64,000 nucleotides of DNA, from the NCBI GenBank assembly GCA_947176065.1, contig CAMWPB010000014.1, forward strand, positions 1 to 64,000, given 5' to 3'. Of the stretch, positions 62,589 through 64,000 are shown in pieces. The translations under genes were made by a program, and so were the position numbers. This DNA is from an uncultured Lachnospiraceae bacterium. Lineage in GTDB: Bacteria > Bacillota > Clostridia > Lachnospirales > Lachnospiraceae. A model generated the notes under the pieces. That model saw only the letters and a list, made by a program, of their open reading frames with translations, was not told the origin of the DNA and made no database searches. Numbering within the stretch: position 1 is the first letter of the stretch; each line of letters starts with the position of its first letter.

Positions 62589-63445
62589 TCTGCACCTCCC
62601 CTGTGAAATAATCTATGACATAGATTCACACATCCCCTGATCAATGCCGGAACCGCCTTTCCTACCACCAGCACCATCAGCCAGACGAACACCAATCCCA
62701 CTGCCACCATAATCAGGCCGCCGCCGACCATGCATAAGCCCCCAAGGGGCGCGCCGAAAATAGCCACGAACCCGGCGATCACCAGTGCAATGCCCACAAC
62801 TGTCAGCACCACGCCCACCACCAGAAACGCGATGAAAACGCCGAGCAGCCCGGCAAGTATACCCACGCCGCCGCCGAAAAGACCACCCAGCACGCCGATC
62901 CAGACCGGGGAAAGCACAACCGCCAGCACGATAATCAGCGCGATCTGTCCGCCTGTCATAGGTTTTTTCTGCGGTGCGCCCTGTGCATTCTGCTGGCCGT
63001 ACCCATTGCTCCCGGCATTTGCCTGCTGCCCGTAAGAACCGTTTGCAGCTCCCGCGCTGCCTGTCTGCTGCCCATAGAAGCCGTATGCGTTTCCGGCACC
63101 GCCCGTCTGCTGCCCATACGGATTCCCTTGAAATCCGCCTGCCTGCGCACCATTCTGTCCATCTGCCTGCTGGTTGGTTGACATAACTTGATTTTTACTT
63201 CTCTGCTCATAGCTGTGAAACCCGGACTCCGTAAACTCGCCCGCGTTTCCGCCGTCAGCCAGCCCCGCCTTGATCGATCTGGCAAGTTCCTCCGGCGATC
63301 CAAGGGCCGCGATCACGCCCGCTTCGTTTCCCTCGCCCGCATCGTCAAAGTATTCGTTATAGTAGGTGATCGCCTCCTCCCGCTCCGCAGGCGGCACGTC
63401 CTGTAGAAGCGCGGTCAGTCTGCTCATAAATTCCGCTCTATTCAT
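62576..63445 (-). CDS. DUF1700-family protein with glutamine/glycine-rich linker
   Basis: A 289-residue protein. The N-terminal DUF1700 domain (residues 1-65, MNRAEFMSRLTALLQDVPPAEREEAITYYNEYF) is cytoplasmic. A low-complexity linker of about 75 residues rich in Gln, Gly, Asn and Tyr (YGQQ repeats) follows, then four or five hydrophobic helices. The linker is unusual for the family and prion-like in composition. The start at 63445 overlaps the padR stop by eight bases, so translation is coupled. Function unknown; probably acts with the DUF4097 protein in the envelope. Confidence 0.85.
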   Translation of the reverse strand: MNRAEFMSRLTALLQDVPPAEREEAITYYNEYFDDAGEGNEAGVIAALGSPEELARSIKAGLADGGNAGEFTESGFHSYEQRSKNQVMSTNQQADGQNGAQAGGFQGNPYGQQTGGAGNAYGFYGQQTGSAGAANGSYGQQANAGSNGYGQQNAQGAPQKKPMTGGQIALIIVLAVVLSPVWIGVLGGLFGGGVGILAGLLGVFIAFLVVGVVLTVVGIALVIAGFVAIFGAPLGGLCMVGGGLIMVAVGLVFVWLMVLVVGKAVPALIRGCVNLCHRLFHRGGAEIEN

Positions 63446-63764
63446 TCTTAAGTCCTCCCTCAAAAATACTGTTCAATTTGGCAGAATACCGATACCATTC
63501 GCTGATGTAAAGATTGAGCTGTGCCCTTCCCTTCTCCGTAATCCGATAGTAACGCCTGTTCCTTCCCGCACATTCCATATCGTAGATCTGCAGGCACTCG
63601 TCCTTCTGCAGTCTTCGCAGCACCGGGTACAGGGTGGACTCGGAAATCTCTATGACCAGCCGCACCTCCTGCGTGATCTTGTATCCATAGGTTCCCTCCG
63701 TCTCATGGGACACAACAGCCAGCACGATGGCGTCCAGCAATGCCGCACCTGTGTTAAAAACCAT
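63438..63764 (-). CDS. PadR-family transcriptional regulator
   Basis: A 108-residue protein with the PadR winged helix: LLDAIVLAVVSHETEGTYGYKITQEV and STLYPVLRRLQKDECLQIYDMECAGRNRRYYRITEKGRAQLN. The short C-terminal helix makes it a small (subfamily 2) PadR. The ATG at 63764 follows AAAGGAG by eight bases. It heads the operon with DUF1700, DUF4097 and PspC genes. An AT-rich operator-like region with a perfect dyad lies 101 bp upstream, so autoregulation is likely. Confidence 0.93.
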   Translation of the reverse strand: MVFNTGAALLDAIVLAVVSHETEGTYGYKITQEVRLVIEISESTLYPVLRRLQKDECLQIYDMECAGRNRRYYRITEKGRAQLNLYISEWYRYSAKLNSIFEGGLKNE

Positions 63765-63864
63765 GCAAATTACTCCTTTCTTCCTTTTTATATACTTCAT
63801 CCTTTTTCGGAGTTATCCTCCCTTCACTCGCTTCTATTGAGATTTATAATATTGTTTATTCGTG

Positions 63865-63889
63865 CAATATTATATTTCGTATAATATTG
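63865..63889. promoter_or_regulatory. Operator-like dyad upstream of padR
   Basis: CAATATTATA and TATAATATTG form a perfect ten-base inverted repeat with a five-base spacer. Related AATATTATA half-sites lie at about 63847-63856 and inside the promoter spacer. It is a candidate PadR operator, which is usually an AT-rich palindrome. Confidence 0.6.
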
Positions 63890-63900
63890 TTTCTACACAT

Positions 63901-63929
63901 ACTATATGGCATATAATATTATTTGTCAA
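63901..63929 (-). promoter_or_regulatory. Promoter of the padR operon
   Basis: Minus strand: -35 TTGACA (63929-63924), 17-bp spacer, -10 TATAGT (63906-63901). A near-consensus promoter; the spacer includes an AATATTATA half-site, so a bound repressor would cover it. Confidence 0.75.
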
Positions 63930-63940
63930 CAACTAATTTA

Positions 63941-63975
63941 AAAAAAAGAAACCATGATTTTAAAATCGCATGGTT
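63941..63975 (-). terminator. Intrinsic terminator of a gene beyond the right edge
   Basis: AACCATG / CATGGTT stem followed on the minus strand by a run of T residues. It would end a minus-strand transcript that enters the window from the right. Confidence 0.7.
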
Positions 63976-64000
63976 CCCTTTCTTCTATGTTGAAAAAGCT

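Overview
This 64-kb window looks like a chromosome segment of a spore-forming Lachnospiraceae (class Clostridia) bacterium. The clues are the spoIIAA-spoIIAB-sigF operon, the GntR-clpC-radA and purE-purM-purN-purD orders, a valS T-box, many long lipoprotein binding proteins and esterases, YesM/YesN two-component genes, a GC content near 50%, and several small proteins I recognise as typical of this family. I see no prophage, CRISPR array, integrase or coding insertion sequence. Almost all genes lie on the minus strand. Exceptions are a MerR regulator, tRNA-Trp with a small lipoprotein, a diguanylate cyclase and an ECF transporter S component.

Layout from left to right. 1-5.3 kb: an FtsX-type ABC permease (cut by the window edge) and its ATPase, a LysE-type exporter, a DUF3737 protein and a PaaK-like ligase. 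5.3-12.7 kb: secreted lipoprotein hydrolases (choloylglycine-hydrolase type, two alpha/beta esterases), a cyclophilin-like lipoprotein and an iron alcohol dehydrogenase, with a MerR and a LysR regulator. 12.8-13.5 kb: tRNA-Trp and a small lipoprotein. 13.5-17.2 kb: a two-gene ABC exporter. 17.2-25.3 kb: LCP cell-wall protein, RadA, ClpC, GntR, an SH3-domain envelope protein and a zinc-ribbon protein. 25.3-29.1 kb: purine operon. 29-36 kb: M29 aminopeptidase, pyrE, spoIIA operon and a TPR protein. 36-42.5 kb: folC, fapA-like gene and T-box-controlled valS. 42.6-46.7 kb: a divergent HD-GYP / GGDEF pair for cyclic-di-GMP. 46.7-60.1 kb: a glycan-use locus with a YesM/YesN sensor pair, two solute-binding lipoproteins, two ABC permeases, a cytoplasmic GH30 and a very large clan GH-Q phosphorylase. 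60.3-64 kb: ECF-S component and a padR-DUF1700-DUF4097-pspC envelope-stress-type operon.

The most unusual content is between the genes. A family of about 132-149-bp palindromic elements occurs in five full copies (15.3, 19.9, 42.1, 51.9 and 56.9 kb), with one internally deleted copy at 34.4 kb. The outer arms differ in sequence between most copies but pair within each copy. The core holds a hairpin with a tandem G-A/A-G step and many compensated base changes, plus a mini-hairpin whose loop is always GNRA (GAAA, GAGA or GCAA). This is strong evidence for selection on a folded nucleic acid, and the family is either a non-autonomous mobile element or a structured RNA. Other intergenic palindromes lie before pyrE, between purN and purD, between the fapA-like gene and valS, and at the 3' end of the ECF-S gene. 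A second point of interest is the MerR intergenic region, where a promoter with a 19-bp spacer carries a central dyad as MerR-family targets do, and where a promoter-like element is shared with the alcohol dehydrogenase gene.
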